Assembly (NCBI RefSeq): GCF_000014945.1
Contig: NC_008553.1
Coordinates: forward strand, 1,302,001 to 1,366,000
DNA: 64,000 nt
From: Methanothrix thermoacetophila PT
GTDB taxonomy: Archaea > Halobacteriota > Methanosarcinia > Methanotrichales > Methanotrichaceae
Direction of reading: 5' to 3'
Within the stretch, counting starts at the first letter, position 1. Each line of letters starts with the position of its first letter. The position numbers and the translations under genes are program-made. The notes beneath the pieces are model-generated. The model was not told the DNA's origin and did no database searches. It saw only the letters and a list, made by a program, of their open reading frames with translations. This document shows, piece by piece, positions 18,879-25,543 of the stretch.

Positions 18879-19037
18879 GCCTGCTTTTCTTGATACTGAT
18901 GGGATGACCGCACAAAACATGCTGGCTCGTCCCTGTGATTCAACGGATCGATAACCTTGAAGAAATGGGTAAAGTCGAGTGCAGCTGGCCGTTCATCAGA
19001 ATCCGACTCTCCGGAGATTCGACTAAATGTCAAAGAA

Positions 19038-19122
19038 TGCGGGGGAAGGGATTTGAACCCTTGAACTCCTGCGAGAATAGATCTTGAGTCTATCACCGTT
19101 GGCCTGGCTTGGTTACCCCCGC
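19038..19122 (-). tRNA. tRNA-Leu (anticodon CAA)
   Basis: The minus strand folds as a class II tRNA: acceptor GCGGGGG paired with CCCCCGC, discriminator A at 19038, D arm, anticodon stem ATAGA/TCTAT closing loop CTCAAGA (anticodon CAA, codon UUG), a long variable arm TCTCGCAGGAGTTC, and a T arm with GTTCAAATC. A73 and the long variable arm fit leucine. The CCA end is not encoded. No intron. Confidence 0.92.
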
Positions 19123-19255
19123 CTGTGTATCCCATAGCTGGTTTGTCCGATATAAGGCTTTCTGGCTCAATGCCGGGCGCGCCGCTGTGTGATTCCATCC
19201 AGCCTGCGTTCTCGTCTCGGAATCCTCATCCGGCCAGAAGGGCATCTCCCAGGCC

Positions 19256-19393
19256 TCAGCAGCAGCGTTTAATCTCCATGAGCATCTCGATCTCACGCTT
19301 GTAGCACTCCTCGCATATCCTTCTGGGCCCCAGCTTCCTGTGCATGACCTTGAGAAGGGGTCTCCCCTCTGCACCGCATATCTCGCATCTCAT
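19256..19393 (-). CDS. 45-residue CxxC/CxxC zinc-binding protein
   Basis: Short gene beginning MRCEICGAEGRPLLKVM, then ICEECYKREIEML and a CC dipeptide before the TGA. The two knuckles CEIC and CEEC spaced ~25 residues apart form a plausible single zinc-finger or ribbon. No good ribosome binding site precedes the ATG, so translation may be leaderless. It lies 133 bp upstream of the tRNA-Leu on the same strand. Coding status is inferred from the regular cysteine spacing and charged composition; similar tiny zinc proteins are common in methanogens. Confidence 0.6.
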   Translation of the reverse strand: MRCEICGAEGRPLLKVMHRKLGPRRICEECYKREIEMLMEIKRCC

Positions 19394-19499
19394 ATGCAAC
19401 GCTTGGGATACGTGCTCTTATGGTTGACGGCTCCAAGCCGCAGAATCAAGCACAATGGCGGAAACAGCCTCTGAATGCGATAGCGTTGCGAAACCTTGA

Positions 19500-19572
19500 A
19501 AAATTAAGCCAGAAATCCAGGTATTACTGCTTTTAGATGCCTGAGACTGTAATCCTTATTCAGACAAGTACC
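19500..19572. repeat. Family A element, 5' end truncated
   Basis: Matches the right part of family A: AGCCAGAAATCCAGG, ACTGCTTTTAGATG, then TAATCCTTATTCAGACAAGTACC. The left inverted repeat is gone. Its right end lies 18 bp before a TTTATC TATA-like box for mtnP. Confidence 0.6.
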
Positions 19573-19590
19573 CAGCTCCAGGCAAAACGC

Positions 19591-19596
19591 TTTATC
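19591..19596 (+). promoter_or_regulatory. Probable TATA box of mtnP
   Basis: TTTATC preceded by A-rich GCAAAACG (a possible BRE) 23 bp before the ATG, leaving almost no leader. Weak match, called from position. Confidence 0.35.
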
Positions 19597-19618
19597 CTCA
19601 TGGATCCCTTTTCAATCG

Positions 19619-20356
19619 ATGCACGCTGACGTGACCATCATCGGCAGGGTTCTGACACATGGGGGAGAGCAGAGCGAGATAGCCACGCCGTACGGAAACG
19701 TCAGGGCGATCTCATCGAGGATCAGCGGAAGAGATGTTGTCTTCATTTCAAGACATGGGGACGACCATCTTCCGCCGTACCGCGTCAACTACAGGGCGAT
19801 AATATGCGCCGCGGAATCCACAGGCGCTGGGAGGATCATTGCCATAAACACGGTCGGCTCTATGATCTCGCCTCCAGGAAGCTTCGTGATACCGAACGAC
19901 TTCATAGAGTTCACGAAATTCAGGGTCCCCACATTCTATGAGGATCGTGCGGTTCATGTGGATATGAGCGAGCCATACTGCCCTGAGATACGGAAAGTGC
20001 TGATGGAATCCTGCAGAGCCGAGGGGCATGAACCCTACGAGGGCGTCTATGTGTGCACCGAGGGGCCGCACTTCGAGACGCATGCTCAGATAAAAATGCT
20101 CAGAAGCTTCGGAGATGTGGTGGGGATGACCGGATACCCGGAGGTTGTGCTCGCGAGGGAGAGGGGCCTGTGCTACGCATCGATCTGTCTGGCAACGAAT
20201 AAAGCAGGCGAGGGGCAGTTCGATCTCAGACAGATCGTGAGCGTCGAGAGAAAATCCATGAGCGATCTCGCCAGGATAATCGAGAGGGCGGTCTCGATGA
20301 TCCCTGAGCAGAGATCATGCAGATGCAGCAAAGCTCTGGAGAATGCAGAGTTCTAG
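19619..20356 (+). CDS. mtnP: Methylthio-adenosine/inosine phosphorylase family protein
   Basis: 245 residues of the purine nucleoside/MTA phosphorylase family, which splits 5'-methylthioadenosine or a related nucleoside with phosphate to a base and (methylthio)ribose-1-phosphate. Visible motifs: FISRHGDDHLPPYRVNYRA (phosphate and sugar site), INTVGSM, TEGPHFETHAQIKML and the base-site GMTGYPEVVLARE. In methanogens where this has been studied, related enzymes act on methylthioinosine after deamination of methylthioadenosine, so MTI is a likely substrate here; that is inference. A Cys-Arg-Cys tail (RSCRCSK) is unusual. Start ATG 19619, close to the putative TATA box. Confidence 0.8.
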   Translation: MHADVTIIGRVLTHGGEQSEIATPYGNVRAISSRISGRDVVFISRHGDDHLPPYRVNYRAIICAAESTGAGRIIAINTVGSMISPPGSFVIPNDFIEFTKFRVPTFYEDRAVHVDMSEPYCPEIRKVLMESCRAEGHEPYEGVYVCTEGPHFETHAQIKMLRSFGDVVGMTGYPEVVLARERGLCYASICLATNKAGEGQFDLRQIVSVERKSMSDLARIIERAVSMIPEQRSCRCSKALENAEF

Positions 20357-20729
20357 GCGATCTCTTCCTGCAGATCGTGGTTTAATTCTCGAAGTCGTCT
20401 CAAAACTGCACCCGCAATCGACTGCGATAAGCGATCCTGTAATGCCTCTGGGTTCAGAGACATTTACGCAATCCATCGATAGCTGGCTATTCTGAGACAA
20501 TCTTCTAAGGTCCGTGCCCAGACGCCCAAGAACATCCGAAGTTGGTGATGATTCCGGTGTGCAGGCAGACCGCTCAGCCGGCACAACTTCGACTAAAGAC
20601 GAATTGTATTCGAGGGTAGCTCTGGTGGTTTATGGGGTTCCTGATCCAATGTACGACGAAAAGCTTATTATGCGATCAGATCCCTCTGCCATGAACATAG
20701 GCAAGTGACGAATTCGAGGAGGTTATATC
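20357..20729. other. Gene-free stretch
   Basis: 373 bp between mtnP and a secreted-protein gene. I see no conserved reading frame, RNA gene or family A/B/C repeat. GCTTATTATG around 20660-20670 could be the promoter of the downstream gene, and GAGGAGGT at 20716-20723 is its ribosome binding site. Confidence 0.5.
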
Positions 20730-21419
20730 TTGCTGACTAAAGTTCTGTACATGGGCTTGCTTCTTCTGCTCATCATCGGCGCAGGGATGTGCGAGGATCA
20801 GGCAGGGATTGCGGAGAACGCCACTGTGGGCATGGATAACGTGACTGTGGATGCAAATGTGACATCGAATGTGACCGCTGAGGCGGCTCCGCTGAGCCTC
20901 CAGTACATCTGGTCCCTGAGCCTGAGCAGCGGGGAGCAGATAACAATGGCACTGAACCAGAGCGGATCAGAGCTATTTGGATCTGCAAAGTATGAGGGTG
21001 CTGAGCCATGGAACGGCGTTGTTGTGGGGAGTGTGAGTGATAGCAGCGTGGATCTCGTCCTGACCGCGCTGATGGGCAAGAGCCTGGTGCCCATGGTTCT
21101 GAAGGGCAGCTATTCTGAGGACACGATCACAGGTACTTACAGCGTGTACAGCCCGACAGGCGTTGTTGAAAGCGGGAAGTTCACGGCGATGTGGATAAAT
21201 CCTGATACCTCTGTGTACACGCCTGCAGTCATTCCTGAGGCTGCAGCACCTGCGCCAGCAGCTCAGACAAATACAACGGAGACAGAGCAGACCACAACAA
21301 CGACACAGCCAACCCAGCTCAGCACGAGATTCTTCGATGTGAAAGAAAAGAAGGAGGAGATCTTCTCATCGCCTGCCAGCATAATACCGCCAGCCATGGG
21401 AATGAGCGCGCTGACGTAA
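20730..21419 (+). CDS. Secreted protein with Thr/Ala/Pro-rich linker, unknown function
   Basis: Starts with TTG at 20730, six bases after a strong GAGGAGGT site. 229 residues: a signal peptide (VLYMGLLLLLIIGAGMCE, with a Cys near the cleavage region), an Asn-Val-Thr-rich segment with several N-x-T sequons suitable for archaeal N-glycosylation, a globular beta-rich core (residues ~55-155, WSLSLSSGEQITMALNQSG through GKFTAMW), then a linker of Ala-Pro and Thr runs (AAAPAPAAQ, TTTTTQPTQ) and a charged C-terminus. It is probably exported and glycosylated. No known family recognised. Confidence 0.7.
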   Translation: MLTKVLYMGLLLLLIIGAGMCEDQAGIAENATVGMDNVTVDANVTSNVTAEAAPLSLQYIWSLSLSSGEQITMALNQSGSELFGSAKYEGAEPWNGVVVGSVSDSSVDLVLTALMGKSLVPMVLKGSYSEDTITGTYSVYSPTGVVESGKFTAMWINPDTSVYTPAVIPEAAAPAPAAQTNTTETEQTTTTTQPTQLSTRFFDVKEKKEEIFSSPASIIPPAMGMSALT

Positions 21420-21509
21420 GATTGCAACAGGCATGGACCCCCATCAGATGTGAGGTCCATGCAATAATTTTTCATTCACCTTTTTGTTTGGCCCAAGCAG
21501 TATTTGCTC

Positions 21510-21680
21510 CGCTCTTATCCATCTGATGACTTGTCCGCAGAGAGCAGTCACGCTATGCGCTCGTTTCGACTTATCTTCGACTGCGTCGAAGAGTTTCGAC
21601 AAATTCGAAGGCCAGGCGAGCGAATGAGTGCATTCAACAACCTCCCGCATGACCTCCAAGTTGCTGAATACATAAGAGCG
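21510..21680. mobile_element. Family B MITE-like element with internal insertion
   Basis: 171 bp with perfect ends CGCTCTTAT / ATAAGAGCG and a perfect 8-bp target duplication ATTTGCTC (21502-21509 and 21681-21688). Relative to the 124-bp copies it has 47 extra bases in the central hairpin (around 21564-21612), themselves rich in TTCGAC/GTCGAA palindromes. The target overlaps the left end of a family C copy. Confidence 0.85.
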
Positions 21681-21684
21681 ATTT

Positions 21685-21791
21685 GCTCAATATAGTGAGC
21701 GTGCTTGAGTTACCGATCAAGTGAAGCTGTTATGGCAGAGTCGTTCATCCAGAGATCCGTCGAGATGGCAATTTAGCTCAACGTATTGAGC
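21685..21791. repeat. Family C dispersed repeat
   Basis: 107 bp, imperfect terminal inverted repeats GCTCAATATAGTGAG and CTCAACGTATTGAGC. Shares TTGAGTTACCGATCAAGTGAAG and GTTCATCCAGAGATCCG-type blocks with the copy at 9622. It lies 57 bp beyond the 3' end of the ABC permease gene. Confidence 0.75.
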
Positions 21792-21848
21792 ATGTTCCCC
21801 AAGCATCTGCTCAAGCATCTCTGCCCCGAGCAGTTTTGTTCAGCGCTG

Positions 21849-22598
21849 TCAGGACAACCGCTGCGGGAGGAATCTCTCGTGAAGCTTTATCGCTGTTACG
21901 AGAAAGACGATTGCAAACAAACCCATGACCGCCAGATCCACATTGACTGAGTAGTAGGTGACGCCGCTTATCGAATACCTTGCCAGATCAACAAAGTACG
22001 TGAGCGGTGAGACTGAGGAGATGGCACGCCCCCATCCTGGCAGCTGATCCACCGGCACGAAGACTCCGCTGATGAATACCAATGGAAAGCGAACCAGTGA
22101 GGAGAGCATCATAACCGTCGCGGGCACATCCGTGGGCGGATAGGCTGACAGGAGTATGCTCAGAGATGCGAAGCAGAACGTCGCGAGGAGCATTCCCACT
22201 AAAAATATCATCACATGAAGAACCTCAACTCCCATCAGCACCGCGACAGCAAGGGGGATCAGAGATATCATTATCCCGAAGACAAAAGATGCGATGACAT
22301 CGCCCAGAAGCAGCGCCCAAATCCCGACAGGCGCGGTCACAAGGCGCTCCAGGGTTCTGGACCGCGCCTCCCACGGGAGGATTGCCGGACCGACTGCTGT
22401 TGATGTGAAGAATATCGCCATGCCCATCAGCCCTGGAAAGAGATCTCTTACTGTCATATTCCTCCCGATCGTGAATGCCATCAGCAGGAAGAGCGGGAAG
22501 ATGATGCCGAAGACCATGACCGGACCTTTGGCGTAGTAGATCCAGACATCCTTTCTGGCGATGGCGAGAGATCGTCGAAGCTGATCAAGATATCTCAT
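21849..22598 (-). CDS. ABC-2 type transporter permease
   Basis: 249 residues with about six hydrophobic segments: PVMVFGIIFPLFLLMAF, LMGMAIFFTSTAVGPAI, IASFVFGIMISLIPLAV, VMIFLVGMLLATFCFAS, LVRFPLVFISGVFVPVDQLP (the ABC-2 signature region) and LAVMGLFAIVFLVTA. It starts directly at the end of the ATPase gene (22599), so the two subunits form one exporter. Substrate unknown: family members export drugs, lipids or polysaccharides. Last gene of the ArsR-controlled operon. Confidence 0.9.
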   Translation of the reverse strand: MRYLDQLRRSLAIARKDVWIYYAKGPVMVFGIIFPLFLLMAFTIGRNMTVRDLFPGLMGMAIFFTSTAVGPAILPWEARSRTLERLVTAPVGIWALLLGDVIASFVFGIMISLIPLAVAVLMGVEVLHVMIFLVGMLLATFCFASLSILLSAYPPTDVPATVMMLSSLVRFPLVFISGVFVPVDQLPGWGRAISSVSPLTYFVDLARYSISGVTYYSVNVDLAVMGLFAIVFLVTAIKLHERFLPQRLS

Positions 22599-23528
22599 TT
22601 ATTCAGCTCCTGTTTTGTGCGTGAGCCTCACGAATATGTCCTCCAGAGAGGGCGCAAGAGTGCTGAGCGCCAGGATTCTCATGTTGTTGGTCTTGGCATA
22701 CTCCACGATGCTTGCGATTGCAGTATCGATGTCATCAACGTACAGCCGGAGCTTGTCTCCGGACTTCATGACCTCTCGAACAGAGTGGATGCCCGATATC
22801 CTCCTTTCATCAACAGATCTGCTGAAGCTCACCTCGATGCAGTGATGTGCGCTGCCCGCCAGCCTGAGCGCCTCGGGGCGATCCACTGCGATGATCACAC
22901 CTCGATTTATGATCGCCACCTTATCGCAGAGCTGGCTGGCATCCTCTATGTCGTGCGTCGTCAAGAACACAGTCGTGCCCTCTCGATTCAACTCACGTAT
23001 GACCTCCTTGATGAGCCTGGAGCTCTCGACGTCCAGGCCGGATGCCGGCTCATCGAGTATGAGCACAGGTGGATCGTTTATCAGCGCCATGCAGAGGAGA
23101 AGCCTCTGTCTCATTCCTTTAGAGAATGCGCGCACCTGGTCGCCCCTCCGGTCGTAAAGGCCAAATCGCTTCAAGAGCTCGCTGGCGCGCCTCTCCCGCT
23201 CCCTTCGGGGAATTCCATAGAGCTCACCCATGAACATCAGATTCCGCCATGCTGTTAGCTCAACATACGCATTGGCCATCTCCGGCACGAATCCGATCGA
23301 TGTCCTCGCTCTGATCGGATGTTTACAGATGTCATATCCCATTATGGCGGCAGTCCCTTCATCAGGCCTCACCGTTCCCGTCAGCATTCTTATTGTGGTG
23401 CTCTTCCCGGAGCCGTTCGGCCCCAGGAAGCCGAATATCTCACCCTCTGCAACGCTGAAGCTTATATGATCGACCGCTGTAAAGCTTCCGAATCGCTTTG
23501 TCAGATCACTGACCTGAATTGCATCCAT
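22599..23528 (-). CDS. ABC transporter ATP-binding protein
   Basis: 309 residues. Walker A GPNGSGKSTT near 39, Q-loop region, signature FSKGMRQRLLL, Walker B VLILDEPASGLD and the H-loop LTTHD. The long C-terminal extension (residues ~225-309, ending LAPSLEDIFVRLTHKTG) is the DrrA/NatA-type tail of ABC-2 exporters. Partner of the permease that follows with no gap. The gap to the upstream small gene is 143 bp, so an internal promoter is possible. Confidence 0.92.
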   Translation of the reverse strand: MDAIQVSDLTKRFGSFTAVDHISFSVAEGEIFGFLGPNGSGKSTTIRMLTGTVRPDEGTAAIMGYDICKHPIRARTSIGFVPEMANAYVELTAWRNLMFMGELYGIPRRERERRASELLKRFGLYDRRGDQVRAFSKGMRQRLLLCMALINDPPVLILDEPASGLDVESSRLIKEVIRELNREGTTVFLTTHDIEDASQLCDKVAIINRGVIIAVDRPEALRLAGSAHHCIEVSFSRSVDERRISGIHSVREVMKSGDKLRLYVDDIDTAIASIVEYAKTNNMRILALSTLAPSLEDIFVRLTHKTGAE

Positions 23529-23671
23529 CTATCCTCCAGCACACTGCCTCACGGCTAGGGATCACCTTATACTTCACGGGCAACAATCCGTTGGAAGCAT
23601 ACTCCTCTGGCTTGGAGTCCGCGCCCAGAGCTCTCCTGAAATAAGAAACGACGCCCAGCCCACGATGCAAT

Positions 23672-23878
23672 TCATTCCTGTACACCGGACTGGAGAGCGC
23701 GAAGCCTCGCCTCGACGCGCTCCAGCTCGCTCTTCAGCTCCTCCCTGTACTCCTTAAGTCTCTCCACCATCTCCTCTTTGCCCGATATCCTGCCGAATCC
23801 GGCGCAGCAGCAGAAATCACGCTGAGGCATTCCATGATGCATCGGCATCTCAAATACCATCCCTCTCATGTGGCACAT
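23672..23878 (-). CDS. Small Met/Cys/His-rich protein with coiled-coil tail
   Basis: 68 residues. The N-terminus MCHMRGMVFEMPMHHGM...FCCCAGFGR is dense in Met, His and Cys (three consecutive Cys), a composition that suggests metal binding. The rest is one amphipathic helix (EEMVERLKEYREELKSELERVEARLRAL) likely to form a coiled coil. Similar small proteins accompany ArsR-type regulators in methanogens (DUF5320-like). Its ATG directly follows the stop of the regulator gene. It might sense or chaperone a metal related to the ABC exporter; that is inference from composition and position. Confidence 0.65.
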   Translation of the reverse strand: MCHMRGMVFEMPMHHGMPQRDFCCCAGFGRISGKEEMVERLKEYREELKSELERVEARLRALQSGVQE

Positions 23879-24202
23879 TCACTCCACCTCCATCTCATCC
23901 AGCAGATCGATCACGATCCTGCGAGTTCTCAACCTCCAAACCTTCTCAGGTATGCCGCCGCTCTCCCTGTACCCCGCCACCTCGATGATGCCTGCCTCCC
24001 GTAAAGCGGAGAGGTGATAGTAGAGCCCTGGCATTGAGATCTCTCCGTAAGAGCTCAGCTCCTCGTAGATCTCCTTCGTGCTCCTCTCCCCCTTCCCTAT
24101 GCATCTGATTATGGCCCATCTGGTCGGACAGTGCAGCGCACGGATGTATCGCTGGATCCTCTGGAACGGTCCCGAAAGGTCTGGATCTCTACACACATGC
24201 AT
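23879..24202 (-). CDS. ArsR/PadR-like winged-helix transcriptional regulator
   Basis: 107 residues. An N-terminal segment LSGPFQRIQRYIRALHCPTRWAIIRCIGKGERST leads into a winged helix-turn-helix (EIYEELSSYGEISMPGLYYHLSALREAGIIEVAGY). Likely autoregulator of the four-gene operon with the Met/Cys-rich protein and the ABC exporter. An inverted repeat sits between its TATA box and its start codon. The two cysteines (RALHC, IIRC) could be ligands for a metal effector, but no canonical ArsR metal-box is evident. Confidence 0.8.
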   Translation of the reverse strand: MHVCRDPDLSGPFQRIQRYIRALHCPTRWAIIRCIGKGERSTKEIYEELSSYGEISMPGLYYHLSALREAGIIEVAGYRESGGIPEKVWRLRTRRIVIDLLDEMEVE

Positions 24203-24209
24203 TGCTTGA

Positions 24210-24221
24210 ATACTCTAGTAT
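24210..24221 (-). promoter_or_regulatory. Candidate operator palindrome and TATA region of the ArsR operon
   Basis: ATACTCTAGTAT (ATACT and AGTAT arms, 2-bp centre) overlaps AGTTATATACT-type promoter sequence read on the minus strand, 8 bp before the regulator start codon. A repressor bound here would block TBP/TFB or the polymerase. Called from symmetry and position only. Confidence 0.4.
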
Positions 24222-24625
24222 ATAACTTTAATGTACAAGCCGTATGCTCTAAAACTCTTGTCAGGATTGAAGATTCATCCTGAGACTGCGAGAATCGATG
24301 ATCCCGCTGGAGCGGTGATCCGCTGGAGATCTATGCTGAGGCGCATGTTCTCGTGCCGTAGGTATCTGGAGGCAGATCATGTATCGAGATATATGGATAT
24401 TCAATGAAAACACTCTCTATAAACACAACATTGTGAACACTTTTAATCGTATCGTTTGAAGAAGCACAATTCATAAATATCAAAAGATCTTGATGCGTTA
24501 TTGCTCAGAGGCCGTGCCGGAATGCGCTGCTGCACACCAATCCGATCGACACTCACGTATGGATTCGTGGGATACAGCCGCCAGCTCTGAGCGTTCCAGA
24601 TGATCTTGTACAGAGGGTTGGGCAA
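24222..24625. other. Gene-free divergent promoter region
   Basis: About 400 bp between the ArsR operon and the DUF169 gene. ATAAATATC near 24473-24482 is the best TATA candidate for the plus-strand gene, which would leave a leader of over 100 nt. No repeat-family copy and no convincing small gene seen. Confidence 0.45.
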
Positions 24626-25390
24626 ATGCCAGATATTGAAGATCTCCGGGAGCTCGGAAGTAGGATGATAGCGATACTGGGTCTGTCCACATCGCCTGTT
24701 GGTGTGAGGTTTCTGATGGATGGCGAAGTGGAGGGAGCTGAGGTACTTCATAGGCATCGATACTGCCAGGCGCTGATGCGTGCCCGCCATGGCAGAAGTG
24801 TCATTTTAAATGCCGAGGGGATATCGTGCCCGGCTGCTGCCCGAGCGTTCGGATTCAGGCCTCTGCCAGAGCCGCTGCGAACCGGGAGGGGGCTGGTGAG
24901 CTTCGGGATAGTCTCAGACGAAAGCGTCGCGCGGAGGATGTTTGAGGATATGCCACATCTGGAGATGGGTGCGGTGAAGCAAATACATCTGTATCCTCTG
25001 GAGGTTGCAAAGCATCCGCCGGATCTGGTGGTTGTGGAGGGCGAAGCTGAAAAGCTCATGTGGATAGTTCTGTCATACATGCACTCGCGTGGCGGAGAGA
25101 GGGTGCAGAGCAGCACCGCGGTTCTCCAGGCGACATGCGTCGACTCCACAGTTGTGCCTTATATTGAGAAAAGGCTGAACTTCAGCCTGGGATGCTATGG
25201 CTGCCGCGATGCCACTGACATGGGGGATGGTGAGGTGGTGCTGGGCTTCCCTGCTTCTTATCTGCCAGAGATCGTGAAGCATCTCGAATTCCTCAGCAGA
25301 AAAGCGCTACCTCACTCCAGGGAGAAACATGCATTTGCAGCCCTGAAAAGTGATGAGCAGACAGGATGCTCGGAATTGACTGTCGGATGA
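24626..25390 (+). CDS. DUF169 family protein
   Basis: 254 residues. Family marks are SPVGVRFL near residue 28, a CQALMRARHG segment, SCPAAARAFGF, and KQIHLYPLEVAKHPPDLVVVEG in the middle. Near the C-terminus come FSLGCYGCRDATDM, a cysteine-rich motif, and VVLGFPASYLPEIVKHLEFLS. DUF169 proteins are frequent in methanogens and anaerobes. The conserved cysteines suggest metal or cofactor binding, but no function is established. ATG 24626; a GAGG lies 11 bases before it. Confidence 0.85.
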   Translation: MPDIEDLRELGSRMIAILGLSTSPVGVRFLMDGEVEGAEVLHRHRYCQALMRARHGRSVILNAEGISCPAAARAFGFRPLPEPLRTGRGLVSFGIVSDESVARRMFEDMPHLEMGAVKQIHLYPLEVAKHPPDLVVVEGEAEKLMWIVLSYMHSRGGERVQSSTAVLQATCVDSTVVPYIEKRLNFSLGCYGCRDATDMGDGEVVLGFPASYLPEIVKHLEFLSRKALPHSREKHAFAALKSDEQTGCSELTVG

Positions 25391-25449
25391 TCCCCTCCAT
25401 CTGCATCATTTGGATTCCGCCACCCACTGCCCTGAATACTGGCTTGCTA

Positions 25450-25543
25450 CCTTATGAGCTGAGTTGCGCCCTGCTCACATCATCGGGCATAGTCGTTCAT
25501 CCAGAGAATCTGCCAAAAGGGCAATTCACCCCAACGTATCGAG
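25450..25543. repeat. Family C dispersed repeat overlapping the helicase 3' end
   Basis: Shares CATCATCGGGCAT, GTCGTTCATCCAGA, GGGCAATTCACC and AACGTATCGAGCATGTTC with the other C copies; the left end is diverged. The last ~18 bp overlap the coding end of the minus-strand helicase gene. Confidence 0.6.
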
